The notes below the pieces were generated by a model. The model had not been told where the DNA came from. It worked only from the letters and a program-made list of their open reading frames with translations, and did not search any database. Positions 35,140 to 44,513 of a stretch of DNA of 64,000 bases are shown here, piece after piece (position 1 is the first letter of the stretch; every line of letters begins with the position of its first letter). The DNA comes from CAWHQZ01 sp963831645. GTDB taxonomy: Bacteria > Pseudomonadota > Alphaproteobacteria > Rhizobiales > Aestuariivirgaceae. Where the stretch lies: NCBI GenBank assembly GCA_963831645.1, contig CAWHQZ010000013.1, positions 62,001-126,000 of the forward strand, written 5' to 3'. The translations under genes were made by a program, and so were the position numbers.

Positions 35140-35784
35140 CTAATCGGCGGCAGCATTCAAGACCTTCCGTGTGGCGGTCTGATGACGTGCTCTGACGCGG
35201 ATTGCAGACGAGCTTTCCGGGCGCCGCGGCATCGACAGGAATGTCCAGGCGGGGGGGCGAAGGCAGGCGATTTTCGCAGCATCGCGTTCGTCGATTTGCC
35301 ACCGGGCGAGGGCCCGGGCGGCCGGCGAGCTCAGGGCCCGCAACGTCGAGCCGGGACGATCGAGGACCAGCAGCGGCAGGCATTCGGGAATTTCACGCCA
35401 CCTGTTCCACCGATGCAGCCCGCTGAAGCTGTCCGCCCCCATGATCCAGACGAAACAGGCCCCGCCGAGCAGCGGCCTGAGGCGCAACAGGGTGTCGGCG
35501 GTGAAGCTGGTTGCGAGCCTGCTCTCGAGGTCGGTGACGAGCATGCGCGGATGGCAGGCGACGGCGCGCGCCAGCTCCAGCCGCTCGGCGAAGTCTTCGG
35601 TCTCGTTCGGATCCTTCAGCGGGTTCTGCGGCGAGACGATCCACCAGATACAGTCGAGATGCGCCGAGCGCATGGCCTCCAGGCACGCGGCGCGATGGCC
35701 TTCGTGGGCCGGGTTGAAGGAGCCGCCGAAGAGGCCGATGCGCTGGCCTGTCGAAAAGGCGGGGAGCAGCGAGGACGGAAGCAT
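35140..35784 (-). CDS. nadD: Nicotinate-nucleotide adenylyltransferase
   Basis: The 214-aa nucleotidyltransferase joins nicotinate mononucleotide with ATP in NAD synthesis. It has the N-terminal GLFGGSFNPAHEGHRA (HxGH motif), WWIVSPQNPLK (nicotinate pocket), MGADSFSGLHRWNRW and the second nucleotide motif SSSAIRVRAR (SSTxIR type). It is followed downstream by rsfS after 111 bases and preceded by proA after 9 bases. All motifs are intact. Confidence 0.95.
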   Translation of the reverse strand: MLPSSLLPAFSTGQRIGLFGGSFNPAHEGHRAACLEAMRSAHLDCIWWIVSPQNPLKDPNETEDFAERLELARAVACHPRMLVTDLESRLATSFTADTLLRLRPLLGGACFVWIMGADSFSGLHRWNRWREIPECLPLLVLDRPGSTLRALSSPAARALARWQIDERDAAKIACLRPPAWTFLSMPRRPESSSAIRVRARHQTATRKVLNAAAD

Positions 35785-35793
35785 GCATGCTGC

Positions 35794-37064
35794 TCAAGGC
35801 CGGACCTGACCGTTGCCGCGGACCTTGTACTTGAACGTCGTCAGCTGCTCGAGACCCACCGGCCCGCGGGCGTGGAGCTTGCCGGTGGCGATGCCGACTT
35901 CGGCGCCGAAGCCGAATTCGCCGCCGTCGGCGAACTGGGTCGATGCGTTGTGCAGGACGATGGCGCTGTCGACCTCGGTCATGAAACGTTCGGCGGCGGC
36001 GCCGTCCTCGGTCACGATGGCGTCGGTATGCTGGGACCCATAGCGGCGCACGTGATCGACGGCTGCTTCGAGCCCGGCAACCATGCGCATCGCCACGATG
36101 GCGTCCAGGTACTCGGTAGCCCAGTCCTGCTCGCTCGCCGCCAGCACGCGGCCGTCGGCTTTGCGCACGCGCTCATCGCCGCGGACTTCGCAGCCGGCAT
36201 CGATCAGCTCGACGACGATCCTGCGCAACAGATTCCGGCGGCACTGCCTCGTCGATCAGGATCGTCTCGGCCGCGCCACAGACGCCGGTGCGGCGCATCT
36301 TGGAGTTGAGACAGATGGCGAGCGCCTTGGCCGGCTCCGCCCTGGCGTGCACATAGACATGACACACGCCCTCCAGATGGCTGAGCACCGGAACGCGCGC
36401 ATCCTTTAGGACCCGGGCAACCAGGCTCTTGCCGCCGCGCGGCACGAGCAGATCGATCGTGCCCCCGAGGCCGGCCAGGAGCTCTCCGACGCCGTCGCGC
36501 GATGCGGTCGGCAACATCTGGATCGCGGCCCGCGGCAGCCCCGCTTGTTCGAGGCCCGCCTGGAGCGGGCGCGAGGATGGCGCGGGCGGTCTCGAAGCTG
36601 TCCGAGCCGCCGCGCAGAATGGCGGCATTGCCCGATTTCATGCACAGCGCGCCCGCGTCGGCGGTGACGTTGGGCCGGCTTTCGAAGATGATGCCGATGA
36701 CGCCGATCGGCACGCGCACCCGCGAGATCTCGAGGCCGTTGGGTCGCGTCCAGCGGGCTGTCGTTTCGCCGACCGGATCGGGAAGCGCGGCGATCTCCTC
36801 GAGGCTTCGCGCCATCGCCTCGAGGCGGGACGGGTCGAGCTTCAGGCGGTCGACGAGTGCCTCGCTGCGGTTCGCTGCAGCAGCGCGCGCCACGTCGCCG
36901 GCGTTGGCAGCCAGTATCGGCTCTGAAGCCTGGCGCAACCTCGCCGCCATGGCCCCGAGCGCCCGGTTTTTCTGGTCTGTCGGGGCCAGCGCCAGCACCT
37001 GCTGGGCGCTGCGGGCCGCGCTGCCGAGTGCCCGCAGGTCGGGTGTCGTCGCGTCGTCGGCCAT
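35794..37064 (-). CDS. proA: Gamma-glutamyl phosphate reductase (two frameshifts)
   Basis: ProA reduces glutamyl-5-phosphate in proline synthesis. The 5' part (from MADDATTPDLRALGSAARSA) includes RVPIGVIGIIFESRPNVTAD and the KSGNAAILRGGSDS loop. After a one-base shift near 36568 the middle follows with LVPRGGKSLVARVL and SHLEGVCHVYVHA. The catalytic-cysteine region NSKMRRTGVCGAAET precedes a second shift near 36231. The end has QDWATEYLDAIVAMRMV and the FGFGAEVGIATGKLHARGPV signature. A repaired protein is about 423 aa. ProA is normally needed for growth without proline, so error is likelier than loss. Confidence 0.88.
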
Positions 37065-37065
37065 G

Positions 37066-38194
37066 TCAGCGGACCCTCAAAACCAGGTCGTCGCGGTGAA
37101 CGATCTCATCGCGGCCGTTGAACCCGAGTATAGCGGCAATCTCCGAGGATTTGCGCCCGATGATCTTCTGGGCGTCGGCCTGGTCGTAGGCGACGAGCCC
37201 GCGAGCGACTTCGGATCCGTCTTCGCTCACGATCGATACCGCATCGCCGCGCGCGAACTGCCCCTCGATCCGTCTGACACCTGCCGGCAGAAGGCTCTTG
37301 CCGCCGCTGAGGGCGCTTGCCGCCCCGGCATCGATGAAGAGCCGGCCCATCGGCACCAGGGCGCCGCCGATCCAGCGCTTGCGGGCGGCGACCGGCGAGG
37401 CGGTGGTGAGAAACCAGGTGCACGGCGCCCCGTCCGCGAGCCGCTGCAACGGGTTGAGCACCCGGCCCGATGCGATGACCATGTTGGCGCCCGCAGGGAG
37501 CGCGATCCTGCGCCGCTTCGAGCTTGGTGACCATGCCGCCGGAGCCCACCGCCGAGACGGGCTTTCCCGCCATGGCTTCGATTTCAGGCGTGATGTCCGT
37601 CACCTCGGCGATGAGGCGCGCATCGGGCTTGCCTGGCGGCGCGGTGTACAGCCCGTCGATATCCGACAACAGAACCAGGCAATCGGCCGACATCATCGAG
37701 GATACCCGGGCGGCGAGGCGGTCGTTGTCGCCGATGCGAATTTCGCTGGTGGCGACCGTGTCGTTTTCGTTGATGACCGGCACGGCGCCGGCGCGCAGCA
37801 GCGTCGAGAGGGTGGAGCGCGCGTTGAGGTAGTGGCGGCGCTCCTCGGTATCGTTGAGGGTCAGGAGAATCTGCGCCGCCGTCAGGTCGCGGCGAGCCAG
37901 CAGCTCCTGCCAGGCATTGGCGAGCGCGATCTGACCCACCGCGGCGGCCGCCTGGCTTTGCTCGAGCTTCAGCGTGCCTGAGGAAAGGCCCAGCTTGCGG
38001 CGGCCGAGCGCAATGGCGCCGGAGGACACCACCAGTACATCGCTGCCGCGCGCCCGCGCCGCGGCGATGTCGCCGGCGAGCGAGGCAAGCCAGCTCTGCC
38101 TGATCTTTCCGGACGCGCCATCGACGAGCAGGGCCGAGCCGACCTTGATGACCAGGCGGCGCGACTTCAGAATTCGGTCGCGTGCATCGCTCAT
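37066..38194 (-). CDS. proB: Glutamate 5-kinase (one frameshift)
   Basis: ProB phosphorylates glutamate in the first step of proline synthesis and is feedback-inhibited by proline. The kinase domain (RRLVIKVGSALLVDG, VVSSGAIALGRRKLGL, PVINENDTVATSEIRIGDND, LLSDIDGLYTAPP) and GSGGMVTKLEAA are intact. One extra base near 37511 moves the rest into the next frame, where IALPAGANMVIASGR, WIGGALVPMGRLFIDAGA and the C-terminal PUA domain (about 275-375) follow. A repaired protein is about 375 aa. It is 1 base from proA and overlaps obgE by 4 bases. Confidence 0.9.
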
Positions 38195-39234
38195 GGCCGC
38201 CAGGCTCCGTGCTCCGGCTGGGCCAGGTGATCCGTGTCCGCGCGGCGCCGGGCGGCAATTGCCTTCAGGAGCGCCTTCAGCACACCTGCCACGCCCCGGC
38301 CCGAAACACCCGAGACGAGGAGCGGCGTCTTGCCGGACTTCACCTTGAAGCTGCCGGCAATGCGGCGGGCTTCCGCCGGCGCAAGTGCGTCAATCTTGTT
38401 CAGCGCAATCACCTCCGGTTTGCCGGCAAGCGATCCACCGTGGGCGGCAAGCTCACGGCGCACCGTTTCGTATGCTTCAGCAGGGTCGTCGACGGTCAGG
38501 TCGATGAGGTGGAGAAGCACTGCACAGCGTTCGACATGGCCCAGGAAACGGTGACCGAGCCCGGCCCCCTCGCTTGCGCCTTCGATGAGGCCGGGGATGT
38601 CGGCGAGCACGAAGCTTCGCCCATCGAGCTCGACCACTCCGAGGTGCGGGTTGAGGGTAGTGAATGGATAGGCGGCGATCTTGGGCCTGGCGGCGGAGAC
38701 GGCCGCGAGGAAAGTCGACTTGCCCGCGTTCGGAAGCCCCACGATGCCGGCATCGGCGATGAGCTTCAATCGCAGCCACAGCCAGCGTTCCTCGCCCGGC
38801 GCACCGGGATTGGCGTGACGGGGTGCGCGGTTGGTGGACGACTTGAAATGCTCGTTGCCGAAGCCGCCGTTGCCGCCGCGTGCCAGGCGGACGCGATCTC
38901 CGGGCTTTACGAGATCGGCGATCAGGGTTTCGTTGTCCTCTTCATAGAGTTGCGTGCCGGCGGGCACCTTGAGCACGATATCCGGCGCGTTGGCGCCGGC
39001 GCGGCTCTTGCCCATGCCGTGGCCGCCCGTGGCCGCCTTGAAATGCTGCTGGTAGCGGTAGTCGATGAGCGTATTGAGGCCGTCCACCGCCTCGACCCAG
39101 ACATCGCCGCCGCGCCCGCCGTCGCCGCCGTTCGGCCCACCGAACTCGATGAACTTCTCGCGCCGGAAACTCACGCAGCCGCGGCCGCCGTCGCCGGAGC
39201 GCACATAGACCTTGGCCTGATCGAGGAATTTCAT
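38191..39234 (-). CDS. obgE: GTPase ObgE/CgtA
   Basis: The 347-aa GTPase starts MKFLDQAKVYVRSGDGGRG, the glycine-rich Obg fold (residues 1-158). The G domain has G1 GLPNAGKST, G3 DIPGLIEGA and G4 NKID; no long C-terminal OCT domain is present, as usual in alphaproteobacteria. It acts in 50S assembly and stress control. The start at 39234 is chosen over an in-frame upstream ATG because Obg homology begins here; it overlaps the preceding GNAT stop by four bases. rpmA, rplU and obgE are neighbours, a widespread arrangement. Confidence 0.96.
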   Translation of the reverse strand: MKFLDQAKVYVRSGDGGRGCVSFRREKFIEFGGPNGGDGGRGGDVWVEAVDGLNTLIDYRYQQHFKAATGGHGMGKSRAGANAPDIVLKVPAGTQLYEEDNETLIADLVKPGDRVRLARGGNGGFGNEHFKSSTNRAPRHANPGAPGEERWLWLRLKLIADAGIVGLPNAGKSTFLAAVSAARPKIAAYPFTTLNPHLGVVELDGRSFVLADIPGLIEGASEGAGLGHRFLGHVERCAVLLHLIDLTVDDPAEAYETVRRELAAHGGSLAGKPEVIALNKIDALAPAEARRIAGSFKVKSGKTPLLVSGVSGRGVAGVLKALLKAIAARRRADTDHLAQPEHGAWRP

Positions 39235-39788
39235 GCGCGCCCTGGCCTCTGCAAGTGCTGCCAGTCGCGGCGAGTGATCTCGAAACACTGGCAGACGGGG
39301 CTGCAGTTGGTGCTGATGGAAGAACATCTGTCGATGCCGGCATGCCGGAAGCCCAGGCAGAGGAGCACGCGCCGCGAGGCTTCATTGCCGAGGATGCAAC
39401 GGGCCGCGAGGCGGTCGTACTCCTTCTCCTCGAACGCATACGCCACGACCGCTCGTGCGGCTTCACCCATGAAGCCCCTGTTCCACCATGGCTCGGCGAG
39501 CCAGTAGCCCAGCTCGTACGCCGCGGCCGGATCGTGGCGCTCGATTCCGATGGTTCCGATCAGCTCTCTTTCCGGGCCGGTGATGACGAACACGGCCCCA
39601 CGTTCTGCGAGGCTCGCGGCATGATCGATGAAAGCCCGCGCGTCATCGAGGTCGTAGGGCCACGGCACGCGCGCCGTCATGGAGGAAATTCGCCGGTTGT
39701 TGATGCGCTCGGCTATCGCGGCGGCATCGTCCGGCTCAGGCGGGCGCAACAGCAGGCGGCGGGTCCTGATGGTCAAGGCGTGGTGCAT
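39231..39788 (-). CDS. GNAT-family N-acetyltransferase (RimJ/RimL-like)
   Basis: The 185-aa protein starts with the RimL-type strand IRTRRLLLRPPEPDDAAAIA and carries YELGYWLAEPWWNRGFMGEA, in which the acetyl-CoA pyrophosphate loop is WNRGFMGEA. RLAARCILGNEASRRVL follows near the end. The acceptor (protein N-terminus or small molecule) is not predictable. It is inserted between rpmA and obgE, overlapping obgE by 4 bases. The C-terminal 30 residues look less conserved. Confidence 0.85.
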   Translation of the reverse strand: MHHALTIRTRRLLLRPPEPDDAAAIAERINNRRISSMTARVPWPYDLDDARAFIDHAASLAERGAVFVITGPERELIGTIGIERHDPAAAYELGYWLAEPWWNRGFMGEAARAVVAYAFEEKEYDRLAARCILGNEASRRVLLCLGFRHAGIDRCSSISTNCSPVCQCFEITRRDWQHLQRPGRA

Positions 39789-39805
39789 GAGTACAACGAG
39801 TCGCG

Positions 39806-39833
39806 GCGGGAAGGTGGCTGCCCACCTTTCCGC
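39806..39833. other. Strong hairpin between rpmA and the GNAT gene
   Basis: GGCGGGAAGGTGG and CCACCTTTCCGC form a stem of about 11 bp around a four-base loop. It lies after rpmA on the minus strand but is not followed by a U-run on either strand, so it is not a standard intrinsic terminator. It may be a processing or attenuation element. Confidence 0.5.
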
Positions 39834-39868
39834 GCCGCAAGCAAAAAATCCAAAAAAGGTGCGCGAGG

Positions 39869-40135
39869 CTACTCGCCGGCCTTGGGAGGCATCACCGAGA
39901 CGCGGATGCGGCCGCCCCGTGCGGTGCGAAAATCGACCTTGCCGCCGATCTCGGCATAGATGGTGTGATCGCGACCCAGGCCGACGCCGCTGCCCGGGTG
40001 CATCGTGGTGCCGCGCTGGCGGACGATGATGTTGCCGGGCACGACGATCTCTCCGCCGAACCTTTTGACGCCGAGGCGGCGACCGGCCGTATCGCGGCCG
40101 TTGCGGGAGGAACCGCCTGCTTTCTTATGTGCCAT
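39869..40135 (-). CDS. rpmA: 50S ribosomal protein L27
   Basis: The 88-aa protein begins MAHKKAGGSSRNGRDTAGRR and continues RLGVKRFGGEIVVPGNIIVRQ in the next residues, the invariant L27 sequence whose N-terminus reaches the peptidyl-transferase centre. It follows rplU by 9 bases, the universal rplU-rpmA pair. Length and sequence are normal. Confidence 0.98.
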   Translation of the reverse strand: MAHKKAGGSSRNGRDTAGRRLGVKRFGGEIVVPGNIIVRQRGTTMHPGSGVGLGRDHTIYAEIGGKVDFRTARGGRIRVSVMPPKAGE

Positions 40136-40144
40136 GAAAGTCTC

Positions 40145-40795
40145 CTATTTCCTCTTGGCCGGCGGCTTCTTCGCCTTGCTCGGGGTTGCGGCTTTCGGTT
40201 TGGCCCTGGTTTCTGCCGGTGCAGCTTCCGGTTCTGCTTGCGCGGCCTCGGGCTCAGGAACTGCCGGGCTGACAGCTGCCTCGGGCTCAGGAACTGCCGG
40301 GCTGACAGCTGCCTCGGGCTCGGGAACTGCCGGGCTGACAGCTGCCTCGGGCTCGGGAACTGCCGGGCTGACAGCTGCCTCGGGCAGGGTATCCTCGAAG
40401 ATTTCGACTGCCTCGACGGAACTCGGCACTACGAGCTCGGCCTCGGCGGGCGGCGCTGCGGATTTCTTCGACGGCCTGGCGCCGCCGGTCAGGATCTCGG
40501 TGATACGCACCTGGGTCAGGTCCTGGCGGTGGCCGTTGCGCCGCCGATAGTGCGACCGCCGGCGCTTCTTGAAGATGATGATGCGATCGCCGCGAACGTG
40601 GCCGACGATTTCCGCCGCGACGCTGGCGCCGGCGATGAGGGGGTTGCCGACTTCGATGCCGTCCTCGCCGGCAACCATCAATACCTCGCCGAGCTCGACG
40701 ATGTCGCCCGGGGCGCCGTTCAGCTTCTCGACCCGGAGGAGGTCATTGGCGGCGACGCGGTACTGCTTGCCGCCGGTCTTTACGACTGCATACAT
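40145..40795 (-). CDS. rplU: 50S ribosomal protein L21 with repetitive C-terminal extension
   Basis: Residues 1-103 form a standard L21 (MYAVVKTGGKQYRVAANDLL, FKKRRRSHYRRRNGHRQ). A 110-residue tail follows that ordinary L21 lacks. Four perfect tandem copies of the 11-residue unit EAAVSPAVPEP run from about 139 to 182, followed by a Lys/Pro/Ala-rich basic end (KAATPSKAKKPPAKRK). L21 binds 23S rRNA at the base of the 50S. The start is fixed at 40795 by family homology; the upstream in-frame codons are not L21. Alphaproteobacterial L21 proteins often have acidic or Ala/Lys tails, but the exact repeat is unusual. Confidence 0.94.
   Translation of the reverse strand: MYAVVKTGGKQYRVAANDLLRVEKLNGAPGDIVELGEVLMVAGEDGIEVGNPLIAGASVAAEIVGHVRGDRIIIFKKRRRSHYRRRNGHRQDLTQVRITEILTGGARPSKKSAAPPAEAELVVPSSVEAVEIFEDTLPEAAVSPAVPEPEAAVSPAVPEPEAAVSPAVPEPEAAVSPAVPEPEAAQAEPEAAPAETRAKPKAATPSKAKKPPAKRK
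40248..40379. repeat. Four tandem 33-bp repeats inside rplU
   Basis: The + strand unit begins TCGGGCTCAGGAACTGCCGG and continues to 33 bases; it occurs four times without gaps. Copies 1-2 differ from copies 3-4 by one base (CTCAGG versus CTCGGG). The unit length is a multiple of three, so copy number could change without breaking the rplU frame. Confidence 0.9.
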
Positions 40796-41076
40796 TCTTC
40801 TTCCTTGTCTCGCGCCCTCGCGGCGCCGCCTCTCGGTGAAGCGGACTTTGGTGCGTTGTTGTGGTTTTCGAGGCCTTGGGCAGCGCAGTTTGCGGACGCC
40901 GGACAGGGCTTCCGCGCGGGCCGCGTTGTAAGGTCGACCTGTCGGCGCTGTCAAGCGCCGGGGAAGCCGTCGTCCTCTCGTCGTCCTCGCAATTCAGTTG
41001 GCAACCACGGGTGCCCCGCGCTATCAGGAGCCGCCCAGGCCACGGGGCGGCGGCGATCACGCTGGCCGCCGGACGC

Positions 41077-41166
41077 GGAGAGGTGCCGGAGTGGTTGATC
41101 GGGGCGGTCTCGAAAACCGTTGTGCTCGCAAGGGTACCGGGGGTTCGAATCCCTCCCTCTCCGCCA
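41077..41166 (+). tRNA. tRNA-Ser (anticodon CGA)
   Basis: The 90-base sequence including encoded CCA has a 7-bp acceptor stem (GGAGAGG with CCTCTCC). Its D arm contains GGTTGATC, and the anticodon arm has CTCGAAA in the loop (anticodon CGA, reading UCG). A long variable arm (TGTGCTCGCAAGGGTA region) is typical of class II serine tRNAs, and the T arm has GGTTCGAATC. No integrase or duplicated tRNA end is seen nearby. Confidence 0.95.
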
Positions 41167-41385
41167 ATCTTCTACTGCAAATCATTATTATTCTTTAATA
41201 TTGTCTGTTCGAGTTTTTCGCTGCCCTAGTTTTTAAGGCAAGATGCCGGAACGCAACTATGCACAGCGAATAGTGCACGAAGGCGCCGTAGCGCGAATAG
41301 CGAACAATCCGCTGGCCCTAAATCGGCTTCGCCAACATCCGGAAGGTCAGTTCCATTGCTTTAGGAGTGCGCCGAATGACCGATC

Positions 41386-41742
41386 TCAATGGCGGACCAG
41401 CCAGGGATGCCGGGAACGGACCGTCTTCTTGCCGGTGGAATGCTCATGCGTGTGACCATGCCCATGTCCGGAGGTGCGTACGTTCGACAGATCGCTGTGT
41501 GCGTCATGGGCGGCGATGGGATCGCCTCGCCGCCGCCGCACGACGCGGGGCTCGTGAGCGCTCTTCTCGCTCGAGCCCATGGCCTTTCGTAACTGCGAAT
41601 CCATCCCCAGATAGGCGGTCGAGACGCTGCGCCGGCAGGATGCACCACAGGAAGGACACTGCGCCGCCTTGTCATAGTCCTCGAGGCTCGCCCAGCCGCT
41701 GAACTCCCCGTGGCGACGGCACTCGTAGTTGTAGAGCGGCAT
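41386..41742 (-). CDS. fmdB: FmdB-family zinc-ribbon protein with His-rich tail
   Basis: The 118-aa protein starts MPLYNYECRRHGEFSGWASL with the FmdB zinc ribbon (Cys7, His10, and CPSCGA about 34-39). Unlike short FmdB proteins it extends to a histidine-rich segment SGHGHGHTHEHS near the end, a likely metal-binding patch. FmdB was described as a regulator or accessory factor of formamidase expression in Methylophilus; its real job is uncertain. It follows fmdA by 66 bases on the same strand. The start is chosen at the conserved MPLYNYEC. Confidence 0.85.
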   Translation of the reverse strand: MPLYNYECRRHGEFSGWASLEDYDKAAQCPSCGASCRRSVSTAYLGMDSQLRKAMGSSEKSAHEPRVVRRRRGDPIAAHDAHSDLSNVRTSGHGHGHTHEHSTGKKTVRSRHPWLVRH

Positions 41743-41808
41743 GGTGCTTGCCCTTACTTTGGATGCGGATCGGGGGTTCCGGCGCCCGATCCGCATCGTG
41801 CGTGGCGA

Positions 41809-43044
41809 TCAGCGAGCCCGCGCCAGGTCGACCTTCGAGGAATCGACCTGCTTCTGCGGGCCGGCTGCGTTCGGGTTGATGTCGAACTCGAACATGTCGG
41901 TGGGGATGGCCACCGACACGCAGGCGTTCGGAATGTCGACGACGCCGCCGATCCGCCCCTCGACCGGCGCGCAGCCGAGAATGACGTAGGCCTGCTCCTT
42001 CGAGTAGCCGAACTTCGACAGATACTCGATGGCGTTCAGACAGGCGCGCCGCATCGCCATCGTGGCGTCGTTGTAGAGCTGCTTGCCGGTCTTGTCGTCG
42101 ACGCCGATGCCCTCGAAGACGAGGAAGTCGCCGTAGTGCGGATCGACCGGGCTGACCTTGAACAGCGGATTGGTCAGCCCGTACTTGTTCGACGCCACCC
42201 TTGATGAGGTCGACATGGAGATGAATCCAGCCGGCCATCTCGATGGCGCCGCAGAAGGTGATCTCGCCGTCGCCTTGCGAGAAATGGTAGTCGCCCATCG
42301 AGAGCTTGGCGCCCTTCACGTAGACCGGGAAATAGATGCGCGAGCCGCGCGAGATGTTCTTGATGTCGCAGTTGCCGCCATGCTCGCGCGGCGGAATGGT
42401 GCGCGCGGCTTCCTTGCCGGCCTTCTCGAGTTCGGCTCCCTTCAGGCTGCCGAGCAGCACGCCTTCAGGCTCGGCGGCAGTGCGAAGGGCGGAACGCGGT
42501 TCGGATTGGTCGCGATCAGCTCCGCTCTCGCGCTTGTTCCATTTCGCCAGCAGCTCGTGGCTCGGCGCGCAGCCGATCAAGGCCGGGATGGGTGATGGCG
42601 GCGAAACGCACCTTCGGAATATGGCGCGAGCTCGCATAGATGCCCTTGCAGTCCCAGATCGCCTTGCGCGGCTCGGGGAACAGGTCGGTGAGAAAGCCGC
42701 CGCCGTTCTCGGTCGCGAAGATACCCGTGTAGCCCCACTCGTTGCCCTTGAGCGGTCCGATGTCGAGAATATCGACGACCAGGATATCGCCGGGCTCGGC
42801 GCCGGTGACCTCGATCGGGCCGACCAGATGATGACAGGGCGGCAGGTAGCAGTCGCGGATGTCGGCGGCGTTGTCGTCGTTCTTGATCTGACCGCCGGTC
42901 CAGTCGAGGGCCTCGACGATGAAGTCGTCGCCCGGCTTGACGGTGACGACCGGCGGGATATCCGGATGCCAGCGGTTGTGGAGCGGCTGCGGCTGCTCCG
43001 TCGGGCGACTTCCTGATGTCGACGGAAATGATTGTCTTGGCCAT
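41809..43044 (-). pseudogene. fmdA: Formamidase (acetamidase/formamidase family), five frameshifts as written
   Basis: The gene encodes MAKTIISVDIRKSP, HNRWHPDIPPVVTVKPGD, DWTGGQIKNDDNAADIRDC, GPIEVTGAEPGDILVVDIL, CDIKNISRGSRIYFPVYV, KLSMGDYHFSQGDGEITFCG and YLSKFGYSKEQAYVILGCAP. This is the full FmdA sequence of about 410 aa, which hydrolyses formamide to formate and ammonia. Frames change near 43002, 42580, 42525, 42473 and 42190. Conserved residues survive on both sides of each break, so I think the gene is functional and the sequence faulty. It lies 16 bases after urtE, tying transport to hydrolysis. Confidence 0.85.
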
Positions 43045-43060
43045 GGTGATTCTCCTCCTT

Positions 43061-43762
43061 CTAGACCTGCAGATGCTTCTTCACGACGACGTCGGTCAGT
43101 TCGCTGACATCGGCCCTGGGCGACGATTCTGTCCGGTATCGAGAATGGCGAAGCGCTGGGTGATGTCGCGCACGAAATCGAGGCGCTGCTCGACCAGCAG
43201 GACGGAGCAGTTCCGCTCCGCGAGGATGCGCTTGATGATGCGTCTGGATCTCCTCGACGACGGACGGCTGCAAGCCCTCGGTCGGCTCGTCGAGCAGCAG
43301 CAGCTTCGGTTCCTGCACCAGGGCACGGGCGATCGCCAGCTGCTGCTGCTGGCCGCCGGAGAGGACGCCGCCCTTGCGGCCGGCGAGCGTCCCTGAGCGC
43401 CGGAAAGTAGTCGAAGACCAGGTCGGGCACCCTGTTGCCGTTCAGGCCCTTGCCGAGAAGCGCCAGCCGGATGTTTTCCTGCGACGGTGATGTCGGGAAT
43501 GATCTGGCGACCCTGCGGCACATAGCTGATGCCGAGATGGGTGCGCTCGTGCGACTTGAGACGGGTGATGTCGGTGCCGTCGAGCTCGATCGAGCCCGAC
43601 CGCGGCGGGATTGACGCCGGTGATGCTGCGCAGCAGCGTGGTCTTTCCCGCGCCGTTGCGGCCGAGCACGGCGACCAGTTCGCCGTCGCCGATCTCCAGC
43701 GAGAGCCCGTGCAGGATGTGGCTGGTGCCGTAGAACGTATCGATCCCGCTGACGCGCAGCAT
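43061..43762 (-). pseudogene. urtE: Urea/short-chain amide ABC transporter ATPase UrtE, about five frameshifts
   Basis: Similarity to LivF/UrtE ATPases starts at MLRVSGIDTFYGTSHILHGL with Walker A GRNGAGKTTLL. It continues in other frames with RTHLGISYVPQGRQIIPDIT-like codons, NIRLALLGKGLNGNRVPD, LLLLDEPTEGLQPSVVEEIQ (Walker B) and SVLLVEQRLDFVRDITQRFA. An intact protein would be about 233 aa. Breaks fall near 43612, 43480, 43385, 43245 and 43125. Its ATG overlaps the urtD stop (TGATG). It powers uptake together with UrtD. Confidence 0.83.
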
Positions 43763-44513
43763 CAGTTGACCTGCCCTTGCCGAGATAGACCTGCCTTCAC
43801 CAGCTCGTTCTCGACCACCTCCGCCAGCGGACCTTCGGCCAAGCACCTGTCCCTGATGCATCACCGTGACCTTGTTCGGGCGATCTGGCGCACCAGGTGC
43901 ATGTCGTGCTCGACCAGGAGCACGGTGTGGTTCTTGGCGATGCGCTGAATGAGGTCGGCGGTGCGCTGCTTGCCCTCCTCGGTCATGCCGGTGGTCGGCT
44001 CGTCGAGCAGCAGAAGCTTCGGGTCGCGAGGCCACCAGCATGGCGATCTCCAGCCACTGCCGCTCGCCGTGGGAGAGCGTGTCGGCCGCGATCATTGGCC
44101 TTGTCGGCGAGCTCGACGAATTCGAGGATCTCCCAGATGCGCTCGTTCTCTTCGCGGCGTCACCCGCTTGAAGATGTATTTGAAGACCTTGCGGTCGCCG
44201 TGAAGCGAGATCATGACGTTGTCGTAGACCGACAGCGTCTCGTACATGTTCGGGACCTGGAACTTGCGGCTGATGCCCGCTCGGAAGATCTCGTCGGGCG
44301 ACTTGCCGGTGATGTCCTGACCGTCGAAGACGATCTTGCCGGACGTCGGCTTGAACTGGCCGGTGATCATGGCGATCAGCGTCGTCTTGCCGGCGCCGTT
44401 CGGGCCGAGCAGCACGCGCAACTCGTTCTCGTCGACGCTGAAATCGAGATTGTTGAGGATCGTGTATCCGGAGACGGTGGTCGTCAGTCCTGGTGAACTT
44501 CGAGGAGTGCCAT
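43762..44513 (-). pseudogene. urtD: Urea/short-chain amide ABC transporter ATPase UrtD, frameshifted
   Basis: The start MALLEVHQ is followed, after a one-base shift, by LTTTVSGYTILNNLDFSVDE, Walker A GPNGAGKTTLIAMITGQ, KIVFDGQDITGKSPDEIFRA and GISRKFQVPNMYETLSVYDN, the LivG/UrtD form. Signature and Walker B regions appear in shifted frames (SHGERQWLEIAMLVAS). The last codons, with VMHQGQVL, end at TGA 43762-43764. Intact length would be about 250 aa. It is the first of two ATPases in a branched-chain-amino-acid-type importer. Confidence 0.82.

Noticed and set aside
39806..39833. Hairpin as an intrinsic terminator after rpmA
   Set aside because: No U-tract follows on the minus strand; only A/T runs on the wrong side are present.
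40248..40379. Regular 33-bp repeats that could suggest a CRISPR array
   Set aside because: The copies are directly adjacent without spacers, lie in frame within rplU and encode an amino-acid repeat.
40796..40954. Upstream extension of the rplU frame
   Set aside because: L21 homology begins exactly at MYAVVKTGGK; the additional 53 codons have no similarity and overlap the promoter region.
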